Assembly: GCF_008386585.1 (NCBI RefSeq)
Contig: NZ_VUOB01000001.1
Coordinates: 1 to 45,198 of the forward strand
Source: Solihabitans fulvus
GTDB taxonomy: Bacteria; Actinomycetota; Actinomycetes; Mycobacteriales; Pseudonocardiaceae
DNA: 45,198 nt
Direction: 5' to 3'
Shown: one piece after another, positions 8,429 to 16,529 of the stretch
How positions within the stretch are numbered: position 1 is the first letter of the stretch
Layout: each line of letters starts with the position of its first letter
The notes under the pieces: generated by a model
The model's input: only the letters and a program-made list of their open reading frames with translations
What the model was told of the DNA's origin: nothing
Database searches by the model: none
Position numbers and translations under genes: made by a program

Positions 8429-8474
8429 ATGGCGGACAACCAGTTCACCACTCACGCAGACCTTTTCGATCTGA
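8361..8474 (+). CDS. Possible 37-aa leader peptide overlapping the SDR start
   Basis: An ATG at 8361 has a much better ribosome site (GGAGGAG, 5-base gap) than the SDR gene itself. It encodes 37 residues (starting MDPRDRTRDRV) in another frame, ending at 8474, 46 bases inside the SDR gene. The peptide resembles nothing I know. It could be a translated leader coupling to or damping SDR translation, or a chance ORF. Confidence 0.35.
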   Translation: MDPRDRTRDRVSTCFPGRRDEDQWRTTSSPLTQTFSI

Positions 8475-9232
8475 GTGGGAAGTACGCACTTGTCACTGGC
8501 GGCACCAGGGGCATTGGGATGATGATAGCGCGCGGCCTACTCCAGGCGGGCGCCCGCGTCGTTATCAGCTCGCGCAACGCAGACACGTGCGCGGAGGCAC
8601 AGCGTCTACTGTCCGAATTCGGCGACGTTCAAGCAATCCCCGCCGATCTGTCCAGGCATGACGAGTGTCAGCGCCTCGCTGATCTTGTCAAGGTCGACTC
8701 GGAACGCCTGGACATCCTCGTCAACAACGCGGGAGCGATGTGGCGCGAGCCGCTGGAGACGTTCCCGGACGAGGCATGGGACGCAGTGATCGACCTCAAC
8801 CTCAAGTCGCCGTTCTGGCTGGTGCAGGCGCTGCTCCCCGCACTGCGCAGGGCGGGCACCGCCGATGATCCCGCGCGGATCATCAACATCGGCAGTATCG
8901 CAGGCATCCACGTCGCCGAGTCGCCCAACTACTCGTACGCCAGCAGCAAAGCGGCACTCCATCAACTCACCAGAGTGCTTGCCAGAGAACTGGGTCCACA
9001 GCACGTCACGGTGAACGCGGTAGCCCCGGGACCGTTCCCGTCGCAGATGATGGCGTCCACGCTCGATGCCATCGGCGACACGATCGCGGCGAAGGCCCCT
9101 CTGCGCCGGCTCGGCCGCGACGACGACATGGCAGGCATCGCCGTGTTCCTCGCCAGCCGGGCCGGTTCTTACCTCACGGGCACCATCATCCCCATCGACG
9201 GCGGCATCGCCACGACCGCATCAGGTACCTAG
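8429..9232 (+). CDS. SDR-family oxidoreductase (3-oxoacyl-ACP reductase-like)
   Basis: A 267-residue classical short-chain dehydrogenase. The NAD(P) site TGGTRGIG is at residues 23-30, followed by ILVNNAGAMW, the catalytic Ser in IINIGSIAG, and YSYASSKAAL holding the Tyr-x-x-x-Lys pair. The C-terminus SYLTGTIIPIDGG is standard. The GARVVISSRNADTCAEA stretch suits NADP(H) use and resembles RhlG-type ketoacyl reductases; substrate unknown. ATG 8429 gives the usual family N-terminus, with GAAGGGACGAAG upstream. The XRE gene 121 bases downstream may regulate it. Confidence 0.9.
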   Translation: MADNQFTTHADLFDLSGKYALVTGGTRGIGMMIARGLLQAGARVVISSRNADTCAEAQRLLSEFGDVQAIPADLSRHDECQRLADLVKVDSERLDILVNNAGAMWREPLETFPDEAWDAVIDLNLKSPFWLVQALLPALRRAGTADDPARIINIGSIAGIHVAESPNYSYASSKAALHQLTRVLARELGPQHVTVNAVAPGPFPSQMMASTLDAIGDTIAAKAPLRRLGRDDDMAGIAVFLASRAGSYLTGTIIPIDGGIATTASGT

Positions 9233-9353
9233 GCGCGAGGCTTTGCCAGCGGCCTACGGGCGCTCGTGAACATCTCCAAGTCGGGGCTCAACGCAGGCGT
9301 TCGGGTACCAGCAGTACCTCCCTTCGCCTGCGGACAGGGACTACGGTGACGAG

Positions 9354-10244
9354 GTGGCCGCGATCGATCTACGCACTGAGATCAAGGAATTCCTGAGCTC
9401 CCGTCGCGCGCGGATCACGCCCGAGCGGGCCAGACTGCCCGCCTACGGCGGCAACCGCCGGGTCAAAGGTCTGCGTCGCGAAGAGGTAGCTCTATTAGCA
9501 GGGGTATCGGTCGACTACTACGTGCGCATGGAGCGCGGCAGCCTCGCCGGTGCGTCCGATGGCGTGCTCGACGCGTTGGCCTCTGCCTTGCAACTCGACG
9601 AGGCCGAGCGCGACCACCTGTTCCACCTCGCGCGCCAATCCGGGGCGCCCAGCGGTACACGCCGGCGCAGGCCTGCCGTGGCGGTGCGCTCGACGCTGCA
9701 ACAGGTGCTCGACGCCATCTCCGACGCGCCGGCCTGGATCTGTAACCGACGTTATGACGTGCTCGCCACGAATCAACTTGCCCGCGCGCTGTTCTCACCG
9801 GTGCTGGCCGACCCGCGACGGCCCGCGAACACAGCGCGGTTCGTCTATCTAGCTCCCGAGGCGGCCAGAGACTTCTTTGTCGACTACGACCACATTGCCG
9901 GTGACGCGGCCGCGAAGCTACGCATGGAAGCCGGCCGCAATCCGCACGACGAGGAGCTGATCGCTCTGGTCGGCGAACTGTCAACGTGCAGTGAGTTGTT
10001 TCGGCAGCGGTGGGCATCTCAGGACGTTCGGCTCCACCGGTCCGGACGCAAGCGCGTGCACCATCCGGTGGTGGGCCAGCTCGACCTGGACGTCGAGTCG
10101 ATGGAGATGCCTGCCGAACCCGGCCTGCTCCTGAACGTCTACACCGCGCCCGCTGGCACGGCGACCGCGGACGGTCTAGCCCTATTGGCGTCGTGGTCGG
10201 CTGGCCAGGAGAGGCTAGCGACCGAGATTCAAGCACTCAGCTGA
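9354..10244 (+). CDS. XRE regulator with MmyB-like ligand-binding domain
   Basis: A 296-residue regulator: N-terminal helix-turn-helix (residues 1-85: RRVKGLRREEVALLAGVS, YYVRMERGSLAGAS) and a C-terminal MmyB-like ligand-binding domain (RYDVLATNQLARALFSPV, then NTARFVYLAPEA and the HHPVVGQLDLD strand, ending NVYTAPAGTATADGLALLASW). The fold is PAS-like; some members bind fatty acids. Such genes very often stand next to an SDR gene, usually divergently; here it is in tandem behind one. The GTG start at 9354 has no strong ribosome site. Confidence 0.92.
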   Translation: MAAIDLRTEIKEFLSSRRARITPERARLPAYGGNRRVKGLRREEVALLAGVSVDYYVRMERGSLAGASDGVLDALASALQLDEAERDHLFHLARQSGAPSGTRRRRPAVAVRSTLQQVLDAISDAPAWICNRRYDVLATNQLARALFSPVLADPRRPANTARFVYLAPEAARDFFVDYDHIAGDAAAKLRMEAGRNPHDEELIALVGELSTCSELFRQRWASQDVRLHRSGRKRVHHPVVGQLDLDVESMEMPAEPGLLLNVYTAPAGTATADGLALLASWSAGQERLATEIQALS

Positions 10245-10353
10245 TATTCCAACCTTTTCAGTCCGTCTGAGTCCCCAGGGTTCGGGTATCGGCACCGTCG
10301 CGAACGGGGGGCAAAGCGTTACGGCACAGGGCCGAGCCGCACGGGTCGAGCGG

Positions 10354-11016
10354 TCACTTGGCGGTGATCTTGTCGACCAGGCTCCGCGCGTCCTGGCCGA
10401 CGCCGGTGGTGATCTGCGTGGCACCGCCGACGATCGGCGTGTTGATGCGCGGAGCGGACACCACGAGCGCGCCGACGACGATCGCGACCTGCTCCCCCGT
10501 GTTCTTCGTGGTGTAGTCCGCCCAGGTCTTCGTCCCCTGTGCGGTGAAGTTCAGGTCGACGACGTCCTTGCCGTCCTGGCCATGGCCGATCGACACGCTG
10601 CTGACCTCGGTGCCGTCGAGGAAGACGGGACCGAGCAGGTACCGGGACCGGCTGTCGGTGTCGCAGGTGACCAGCGGCAGCGCCGGATCGTCATGACCGA
10701 GCAGCGGATCGGAGGTCATGCGGGGGCAGTCGAGCTGCTCGAACGACCGCGACTGCGTTGCCGGGTCGGTGCTCTGCCGCTCCGCCTTCACCTGCTCCAG
10801 TTGCTGGCCGGGCACCTGCGCGGTGGCGGACATCGAGGGACCGTCGACCTTGAGGACGGGACGCCACTGCAACCGCGCGGTCGCCTTGGCCGCCGGGGCG
10901 GCGACCATGGAACTCCCGCTGGCCTGCCCGCCGGTCGACGAGGTGCACCCCGCCGCGCCGACGAGTCCGATCGCGGCGATCGCGAGGATCGCCGTCCTGC
11001 GCGCCAAGCCGAGCAT
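10354..11016 (-). CDS. Lipoprotein with a SecDF P1-like head domain
   Basis: A 220-residue predicted lipoprotein. The signal peptide ends in lipobox LVGAAGC with Cys24, so it should sit on the outer face of the membrane. Residues about 60-220 resemble the SecDF P1 head subdomain, notably GTKTWADYTTKNTGEQVAIV and the VSAPRINTPIVGGATQITTG strand, known from the SecD ectodomain. There are no transmembrane helices beyond the signal, so it is not SecD. I chose the ATG at 11016 (AGGGG upstream) since it places the signal peptide at the N-terminus; an in-frame ATG at 11112 would add 32 residues. Role unknown. Confidence 0.78.
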   Translation of the reverse strand: MLGLARRTAILAIAAIGLVGAAGCTSSTGGQASGSSMVAAPAAKATARLQWRPVLKVDGPSMSATAQVPGQQLEQVKAERQSTDPATQSRSFEQLDCPRMTSDPLLGHDDPALPLVTCDTDSRSRYLLGPVFLDGTEVSSVSIGHGQDGKDVVDLNFTAQGTKTWADYTTKNTGEQVAIVVGALVVSAPRINTPIVGGATQITTGVGQDARSLVDKITAK

Positions 11017-11195
11017 CCGCGTTCGCCCCTGAATCCGTAGCCGCTGACAGTCGCGTCGAGTATGCGCCTCGATGACGATCTCGGAGTTCGAAACGACGAA
11101 CCAGGCGGGCAATGCGCTTTCACCTGCGGCAGTTGCTGGTTCGGGTCAGGCGCGGCGGACCGCGATCCGACCGGCGCAACCTGGCACACTCCGGC

Positions 11196-11765
11196 TTACC
11201 TTCGCAGCCCCTCCATAACCAGGGTCAGGAAGCGGTCGGTGACGTCGGCCTCGCCAGGGACCTGCTCGTTCACCCACGCCAGCGCGGCGGTCAGGGCGAA
11301 CAGCTCCCCGATGTCGAGGTCGGCACGGATGGTCCCGGCCTCCTGTGCGCGGGCCAGCAGCCGCGCCCCGACCTCGCGCATGGCCAGGCACGCGGCGTGC
11401 AGTTCGGAGCCGTCGTCGTGCAGCGCGGCCAGCACCGAGGCCGGCAGGCCTTGGTACGTGGTGGAACCCGTCGCGAAGTCGCGCAGCCAGCTCACCAGAG
11501 CGGCGTCGGGCGACGGGTCGGCGAGCAGCCCGTCCGCCTTCGCGCTCAGCTGCTCGAACTCGTTGCGCAGCAAGGCTTCCAGCAGCGCCTCGCGGGTCGG
11601 GAAATGCCGGTAGAGCGTGCCGATGCCGACGCCGGCGGTGCGCGCCACGTCGCGCAGCGAGGCCTCCGTGCCGTGTACGGCGAAGACGGCACGGGCCGCG
11701 GCCAGCACCCGCTCGTAGTTGCGGCGGGCGTCCGCGCGCATCGCGGGCTCGTCGGTCGTCGCCAT
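11196..11765 (-). CDS. TetR-family repressor
   Basis: A 189-residue TetR regulator. The DNA-binding domain (residues 8-60) has ASLRDVARTAGVGIGTLYRHF, the classical turn and recognition helix. The C-terminal half is the ligand-binding helical domain. The start has GGAGGGG at good spacing. It is divergent from an NmrA-type gene with two matching palindromes in the 99-base gap, the best-supported regulator-target pair in the window. Confidence 0.93.
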   Translation of the reverse strand: MATTDEPAMRADARRNYERVLAAARAVFAVHGTEASLRDVARTAGVGIGTLYRHFPTREALLEALLRNEFEQLSAKADGLLADPSPDAALVSWLRDFATGSTTYQGLPASVLAALHDDGSELHAACLAMREVGARLLARAQEAGTIRADLDIGELFALTAALAWVNEQVPGEADVTDRFLTLVMEGLRR

Positions 11766-11783
11766 TCGTCCCCTCCAGCACCG

Positions 11784-11812
11784 TTGCCAAGTGGAGCACT
11801 GCTCCGTATTGT
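11784..11812 (+). promoter_or_regulatory. Promoter of the NmrA-type gene
   Basis: TTGCCA (11784-11789) and TATTGT (11807-11812) are separated by exactly 17 bases and point to the NmrA gene. Operator 1 fills the spacer and operator 2 lies just after the -10 box. Confidence 0.55.
11793..11805. promoter_or_regulatory. Operator 1, palindrome GGAGCACTGCTCC
   Basis: A perfect 13-base palindrome about one central base, in the divergent gap between the TetR and NmrA genes. Its twin lies 23 bases away (centre to centre). Binding by the adjacent TetR is inferred from position and symmetry. Confidence 0.75.
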
Positions 11813-11815
11813 TCT

Positions 11816-11828
11816 GGAGCAGTGCTCC
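11816..11828. promoter_or_regulatory. Operator 2, palindrome GGAGCAGTGCTCC
   Basis: Same palindrome as operator 1 except for the central base (G for C). It sits directly downstream of the -10 box of the NmrA gene promoter, where bound repressor would block initiation. Confidence 0.75.
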
Positions 11829-11864
11829 GGATCGAGGCCGGAGTCTACCTCCGAAGGAGAACCC

Positions 11865-12773
11865 ATGCCCTCGTCACAGAAGACCGTGCTCGTCACCGGC
11901 GCGACCGGCCAGCAGGGCGGCGCCGCCGCGCGGCACCTACTGGCCGGCGGCTGGCACGTGCGCGCCCTGGTCCGCGACGCGCACAGCGCGGCGGCCACCG
12001 CGCTGAACGCGCTCGGCGCGGAACTCGTCGTCGGCGACATGGCCGACCGCGCGACCATGGACGCCGCGGCCGAGGGCGCGCACGGAGTGTTCAGCGTGCA
12101 ACGTGCCACGGACACTCCCCAGGACCGCTCGGAGATCACCCTCGGCGTGAACGTCGCCGACGCGGCCAGGACGGTCGGGGCGCACCTCGTCTACACCTCG
12201 GTCGCCGGGGCCGAGCGCGACTCGGGCATCAGCCACTGGGAAACCAAGTGGGAGATCGAGAAGCACATCGGGACGCTCGGCCTGCCCACCACGATCCTGC
12301 GCCCGGTCCAGTTCATGGAGAACTACGCGAGCCCGCGGTACGGCATCGGTTCCGGTGTGCTGTCCGGTTTCTTCGGGCCGGACCACCCGTCCCCGCTCGT
12401 CGCGGCGGACGACATCGGCGCGTTCGCCGCGCTGGCCTTCGACGATCCGGATCGCTTCGTCGGCCAGGCCATCGAACTCGGCAGCGATACCCCGACTCCG
12501 CGTCAGGTGGCGACGGCCATCAGGCGGGCCACCGGGCGCGACATCGCCTTCCACCAGATCACCCTGGCCGACATCGACCAGCTCGTCGCGAGCGGTGGGT
12601 ACGACGCCGACAACTTCCGGGCGGCGCACGACTTCGCCGCCGTCAAGGGCGGTTGGCGGGTGGACCTGCCGGCGCTGCGCGCGATGTACCCCGGCCTGAC
12701 CACGTTCGACACCTGGCTGGAACGCGGCGGCGCCGACCGGCTGCGTGCCCTGTTCGCCGCCCAGCCCGCGTGA
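11865..12773 (+). CDS. NmrA/HSCARG-like NAD(P)-binding protein
   Basis: A 302-residue NmrA-family protein. The Rossmann motif VTGATGQQGGAAARHLL begins at residue 9, and the family markers YTSVAGAERDSGISHWETKW, TILRPVQFMENY and VAADDIGAFAALAF follow in order. These proteins bind NADP(H) and act as redox sensors or quinone/isoflavone-type reductases; which applies here is open. GAAGGAGA lies 5 bases before the ATG. It is very probably repressed by the divergent TetR protein. A hairpin follows the stop. Confidence 0.9.
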   Translation: MPSSQKTVLVTGATGQQGGAAARHLLAGGWHVRALVRDAHSAAATALNALGAELVVGDMADRATMDAAAEGAHGVFSVQRATDTPQDRSEITLGVNVADAARTVGAHLVYTSVAGAERDSGISHWETKWEIEKHIGTLGLPTTILRPVQFMENYASPRYGIGSGVLSGFFGPDHPSPLVAADDIGAFAALAFDDPDRFVGQAIELGSDTPTPRQVATAIRRATGRDIAFHQITLADIDQLVASGGYDADNFRAAHDFAAVKGGWRVDLPALRAMYPGLTTFDTWLERGGADRLRALFAAQPA

Positions 12774-12780
12774 TCAGCGC

Positions 12781-12817
12781 GGCGGCTCGTCTACCAGCGC
12801 GGCATAGACGAGCTGCC
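12781..12817 (+). terminator. Hairpin after the NmrA-type gene
   Basis: GGCGGCTCGTCTA (12781-12793) pairs with TAGACGAGCTGCC (12805-12817) over 13 positions with one mismatch and an 11-base loop. It begins 8 bases after the stop and has no T-run, as usual in actinobacteria. Confidence 0.6.
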
Positions 12818-12866
12818 GCAGCTCCTGGCACTGCCGTGCGGCCCCGGCCGGCCCCTCGCTTCGGGC

Positions 12867-13799
12867 TCACACCGTCAGGACGATCTTCCCCTGCGTGCTT
12901 CCGCTCTCCACCAGCTCGTGCGCCTTCCCGACCTCCTTGAACGGCAACACATGCTCGACGAACGGCCGCAGCTTCCCCGCCTCGACCAACGCGGTCAGCT
13001 GCTCCAACGAGGTGTAGTCGGGCTCGACACCGACGCCGGCGAACCGCAGCCCGGCCGCGCGGGCCTTCGCCGCCAGCTCGGCGTTGCCGTGGTCCACGGC
13101 CGTGACGAACACGCCGCCGGGCCGCAGCGACCGAAGCGAGCGCTCGCCGTAGTCCCCGCCGATCACGTCGTACACGACGTCCGCGTCCCGCACCACGTCG
13201 GTAAAGTCGACCGCGCGGTAGTCGATCACCTCGTCGGCCCCCAGCTCGCGGACGAAGTTGTGCTTGGCCGCGCTCGCCGTGCCGATCACGTAGGCGCCCC
13301 TTGCCTTCGCGATCTGGACCGCGACGTGCCCGACCCCGCCACCCGCCGCGTGGATCAGCACCTTCTGCCCCGCCTCGACCTTGGCGTAGTCGACCAGGCC
13401 CTGCCACGCGGTCAGCCCGACCAACGGCAGGGCGGCGGCGTGCGCGTGGTCCAGGTTGGCCGGCTTGCGCGCCAGCATCCGGGACGGCGCGGCGACATAC
13501 TCCGCGTACCCGTTGGCGGCGCGGGGAAAGAACGGCATCCCGTATACCTCGTCGCCGACCTCGAACCGGGACGCGCCGAGACCGACCTCGGCCACGACCC
13601 CGGAGACGTCCCAGCCGAGGGTGAACGGCGGCTCGCCGAGCAGCGGGAACGCCCCTGACCGGATGTATGCCTCAACCGGGTTGACGCTGACCGCGTTGAC
13701 CCGGACCAGCACCTCGGTGGGCATGGGCTGCGGGCGGTCCACCTCGACGACCTCGAGCACCTCGGGTCCGCCGAAGGACTTCTGCGTGATGGCCAGCAT
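12867..13799 (-). CDS. NADP-dependent quinone oxidoreductase (zinc-less MDR)
   Basis: A 310-residue medium-chain dehydrogenase/reductase of the quinone oxidoreductase type. The N-terminal GroES-like domain has VRVNAVSVNPVEAYIRSG and FTLGWDVSGVVAEVG. The cofactor motif VLIHAAGGGVGHVAVQIAK (AxxGGVG) begins the Rossmann domain, and the C-terminus ends STQGKIVLTV. The cysteines binding structural and catalytic zinc in alcohol dehydrogenases are missing, as expected. AGGGAG lies 8 bases before the ATG. Likely role: NADPH reduction of quinones or enones. Confidence 0.93.
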   Translation of the reverse strand: MLAITQKSFGGPEVLEVVEVDRPQPMPTEVLVRVNAVSVNPVEAYIRSGAFPLLGEPPFTLGWDVSGVVAEVGLGASRFEVGDEVYGMPFFPRAANGYAEYVAAPSRMLARKPANLDHAHAAALPLVGLTAWQGLVDYAKVEAGQKVLIHAAGGGVGHVAVQIAKARGAYVIGTASAAKHNFVRELGADEVIDYRAVDFTDVVRDADVVYDVIGGDYGERSLRSLRPGGVFVTAVDHGNAELAAKARAAGLRFAGVGVEPDYTSLEQLTALVEAGKLRPFVEHVLPFKEVGKAHELVESGSTQGKIVLTV

Positions 13800-13866
13800 C
13801 GCAATGACTCCCTGAACCTCGGTGGCCGAGCGGTCCGCCCGGCCGTGATCACCATCCTGGCGTCTG

Positions 13867-13880
13867 TACTAACTCCAGTA
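13867..13880. promoter_or_regulatory. TACT-N6-AGTA inverted repeat upstream of the quinone oxidoreductase
   Basis: TACT (13867-13870) and AGTA (13877-13880) are mirror arms with a 6-base spacer, about 70 bases before the oxidoreductase start; a further AAAGTAGG follows. HxlR/YodB-type quinone-sensing repressors bind similar TACT/AGTA arms. No regulator gene lies beside it. Confidence 0.35.
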
Positions 13881-13985
13881 AAGTAGGCACCTTGAGGATA
13901 TCCAGGGAACGAATGGATACCGTCACTGACCTGTGGGATTCTCCCGGCCCATCGGAAGGCCGCGTGAAACGGCCCGCCGGAGCCC

Positions 13986-14438
13986 TCAGCCTCCCGAGAA
14001 GATCTGCTGCGACTCCCGGCCCCAGTCGGTGATCGCCTCGCGACCGTTGTGCACCTCGAGGACGATGACGACGTAGCCGAGCACGTCGCCGTCGGTGAGG
14101 GTGATCTCCTTGCGGGAGAAGGTGCTCGCGGAGTCGTTGACCGTGATCTCACCGTTGACGAGCTGGTCCCGCTTCGCCTGGTCGAGCGACGCGGTCAGGC
14201 TCCTGACCGCGTCCTCGCAGGTCGGTTCCTGCCGCTCGGCCTGGAGCTTCGCCCGGCCGGCGTCCCCGAGCAGGCCGCACGCCTTCGCCGTGTCGCCGGA
14301 GCCGATCGCGTGGTAGTACGCCTGAACCGTGGCGCCGTCGCTCTTGAGGAAGGCCTGGCAGCCGCGCGAGATCAGCGACAACCCGACGACGCCGCCCACC
14401 ACGACGGCCAGCCCGGCAGCGGTCCGCTTCAGCCCCAT
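13986..14438 (-). CDS. Secreted or membrane-anchored hypothetical protein
   Basis: A 150-residue protein with one N-terminal hydrophobic segment (GLAVVVGGVVGLSLISRG) and the rest outside the cell. The part after residue 35 (ATVQAYYHAIGSGDTAKACGL) resembles the first helices of NTF2-like or DUF4878-type domains of actinobacterial secreted proteins. Two cysteines (CGLL and PTCED) could form a disulfide. GGGGG lies 6 bases before the ATG. Function unknown. Confidence 0.7.
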   Translation of the reverse strand: MGLKRTAAGLAVVVGGVVGLSLISRGCQAFLKSDGATVQAYYHAIGSGDTAKACGLLGDAGRAKLQAERQEPTCEDAVRSLTASLDQAKRDQLVNGEITVNDSASTFSRKEITLTDGDVLGYVVIVLEVHNGREAITDWGRESQQIFSGG

Positions 14439-14569
14439 GTCGAGCCCCCATCCGCTTCGGCGCCGTCACAGGCCGCGCCCGCCCGCCGCTCGACGGGTGC
14501 CGATTCTAGGGGCGGGAACGGATCATGAACAGGGTCGTCAATTCCCGCACAAGCCCGAAACGTGACGGT

Positions 14570-14599
14570 GTGGTGCCGGGGCCGCCGCCCCGACACCAC
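14570..14599 (-). terminator. Terminator hairpin after the TIGR04222 gene
   Basis: GTGGTGCCGGGGC (14570-14582) pairs with GCCCCGACACCAC (14587-14599), 13 positions with one mismatch and a 4-base loop. It lies 14 bases beyond the stop of the minus-strand TIGR04222 gene. No T-run. Confidence 0.7.
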
Positions 14600-14613
14600 G
14601 CCGACCCCCAATC

Positions 14614-15342
14614 TCACACCGCGATCGGCAGGACCCCGCGAACCTGCGGATCGGGGTGACCGAGAAGCCCGTACAGGGCAACCGACTCGGCGGCGCTCAC
14701 CGAGTCCCGCAGGCCGATGCGCCGCCGCGCCTGCGTCAACACGTCCTCGCCGAACCTGGTGCGCCGCGCGGCCGGCCGCCACGCCACGGCGACCAGCACC
14801 ACGGCGGCGAAGCCGAGCGACACCGCGGCCTGGAGCAACAACTCCCGCCCGGTCAACGCCTGCACGACCACCCTGGCGACGCCGACCAGCGTGACGAACG
14901 CCAGCGGCAGCAACGCGATCCTGCGGCGCGCCCTGGTCAGCTCCACGCCGGCGAGCAGCCCGAGCTCCGCGAGCCGCGCGCTGATCGCGGCGACCTCCCG
15001 GTGGTGCGCAAGTCGGTGCGCCAGCGCAGCGACCGTGCTGTGCGAGCCGCGCCGGACCTCGGCGAGCACCGCGGCCTCGACCCGGCCTGCGCCGTCCCCG
15101 GCGGCGGCGCGCAGCACGCCGGCGGGGCCGAACCGCAGCGTGCCCGCGTCGAACAGCCGGCCGACCGCGGCCTCCACGACCCGCGCGGTCCCCCCGGCGA
15201 GGCAGGCGAGCTCATCCACGGTGAGCGGCGCGGCTGCCCGGTCGGACCGCAACGGCACGGGCCGACGAAGCACCACGCGCGCCCACTGGAGGGTCGCCAC
15301 CACCGCCAGCACGTAGCCGACAACGAAGTTGATCCCATCCAT
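14614..15342 (-). CDS. TIGR04222-domain membrane protein
   Basis: A 242-residue protein of the actinobacterial TIGR04222 class. It has an N-terminal transmembrane segment (FVVGYVLAVVATLQWARVVL), the conserved LTVDELACLAGGTARVVEAAVGRL stretch (a helical bundle; split naturally at the Gly-Gly), and two central membrane helices (IALLPLAFVTLVGVARVVVQ and LLLQAAVSLGFAAVVLVAVAW). AAAGGGA precedes the ATG. Family function is not established. Confidence 0.85.
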   Translation of the reverse strand: MDGINFVVGYVLAVVATLQWARVVLRRPVPLRSDRAAAPLTVDELACLAGGTARVVEAAVGRLFDAGTLRFGPAGVLRAAAGDGAGRVEAAVLAEVRRGSHSTVAALAHRLAHHREVAAISARLAELGLLAGVELTRARRRIALLPLAFVTLVGVARVVVQALTGRELLLQAAVSLGFAAVVLVAVAWRPAARRTRFGEDVLTQARRRIGLRDSVSAAESVALYGLLGHPDPQVRGVLPIAV

Positions 15343-15483
15343 GGCCGTCCCTTTCCACGAAGGTGCCTGACCATGGTGTAACTGGGATCACTGTTCAGCG
15401 GTGATACTTAACACAGGCTTAGGCTGAATCTGGGCAAGGCTTAGCGCTACCAGCCGGTCGGCCGGCGCTATCGGACAGTTCGG

Positions 15484-16518
15484 TCAGCGCAACCGGACAA
15501 GCGAGCCGAGCGACTGCCTGGTGACGCCCCAGGACGGGACCTGCGGACGTTCGGACAGCGTGCCGACGACCCTGGCGGGGAAGCCGTCGAGCACCGAGCG
15601 CTCCGGGAACTCCGCGCGCTGCTTCACGCACGCCCCCGCGCCGATCACCGACTCCCGCCCGACGCGGCTCCAGTCGCACACGATCGCGGCGGGCTCGACG
15701 ACGGTGCCGGCGCCGATGTGACAGCCGTGAATCATCGAACCTGGCCCGATGACCACATCGTCCTCGATGACCAGTTCGTTGTCCGGCAACAGATGCAGCA
15801 CGCTGTTCTCCAGGATCTGCACCCGGGCGCCGATGCGGACCGGGCCGTGCGAGTCGCCGATGATCCGGACGCCGCCGCCGATGATCGTGTCCGGTCCGAT
15901 GTGGACGTCGCCGGTGATTTCCGCGCTGTCCAACAGGATCGCCGAATCGGCGACGACCGGGCTCTTGTCGCGGTGGGAGTACAGGGTTCCCATGGTGGCT
16001 CCCGCTGGCACGTTTCCGGTGACCTCGGTCAGTGGCTGGTCGATCAGGTCGAGCTGGTTCTCGCGCAGGCTCGCGATCCGCGCGCGGTCCTCGTCGGTCG
16101 CCACCCTGATCAGGTGTCCTGGACGGCCGACGACGACCGAGTTGTCCGGGATGCGCGTGCCGGCCGGGACGAGCGTGCCCTCGCCGAGCACGCAGCCGTC
16201 GCCGAGGTGCGCGCCGGGCAGCAGGATCGAGCCGTTGCCGATCTCGCACAGGTTGCCGACGGTCGCGCCGAGCACCTGACAGCGGTGGCCGAACACGGTT
16301 CGCTGGCCGATCCGCACCGGATGGTCCGGTGTGCCGACGACGCTGGAGTTCTCCAGCACCGCCGAGTTGTGCCCGACCGTCACCGCGCCGTCGACGGACC
16401 GCAGCACGGTGCCCTGCGCGATGATCACGTCCGCGCCGAGCAGGACGGTGCCGAGCACGGCCGCCGAGTCGGCGATCCTGGCGGTGCCGACCTTCGGGGT
16501 GCAGTGCGTGAGGCTCAT
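15484..16518 (-). CDS. Double left-handed beta-helix protein (gamma-carbonic anhydrase/acetyltransferase-like)
   Basis: A 344-residue protein of hexapeptide repeats. It holds two gamma-carbonic-anhydrase-like units in tandem: residues about 10-160 (VLGTVLLGADVIIAQGTVLR, IGNGSILLPGAHLGDGCVLG) and about 190-330 (DSAEITGDVHIGPDTIIGGG, IGPGSMIHGCHIGAGTVVEP). Single-unit relatives have about 170 residues, so this is a duplication. Each unit ends with FPARVVG or GRPGHLIR, the usual cap. His residues are present (FGHRCQ, HGCHIG) but a full zinc triad in each unit is not certain. AGGGGAC precedes the ATG, 11 bases after the GNAT stop, so the two form an operon. Confidence 0.82.
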   Translation of the reverse strand: MSLTHCTPKVGTARIADSAAVLGTVLLGADVIIAQGTVLRSVDGAVTVGHNSAVLENSSVVGTPDHPVRIGQRTVFGHRCQVLGATVGNLCEIGNGSILLPGAHLGDGCVLGEGTLVPAGTRIPDNSVVVGRPGHLIRVATDEDRARIASLRENQLDLIDQPLTEVTGNVPAGATMGTLYSHRDKSPVVADSAILLDSAEITGDVHIGPDTIIGGGVRIIGDSHGPVRIGARVQILENSVLHLLPDNELVIEDDVVIGPGSMIHGCHIGAGTVVEPAAIVCDWSRVGRESVIGAGACVKQRAEFPERSVLDGFPARVVGTLSERPQVPSWGVTRQSLGSLVRLR

Positions 16519-16529
16519 GACCCGTCCCC

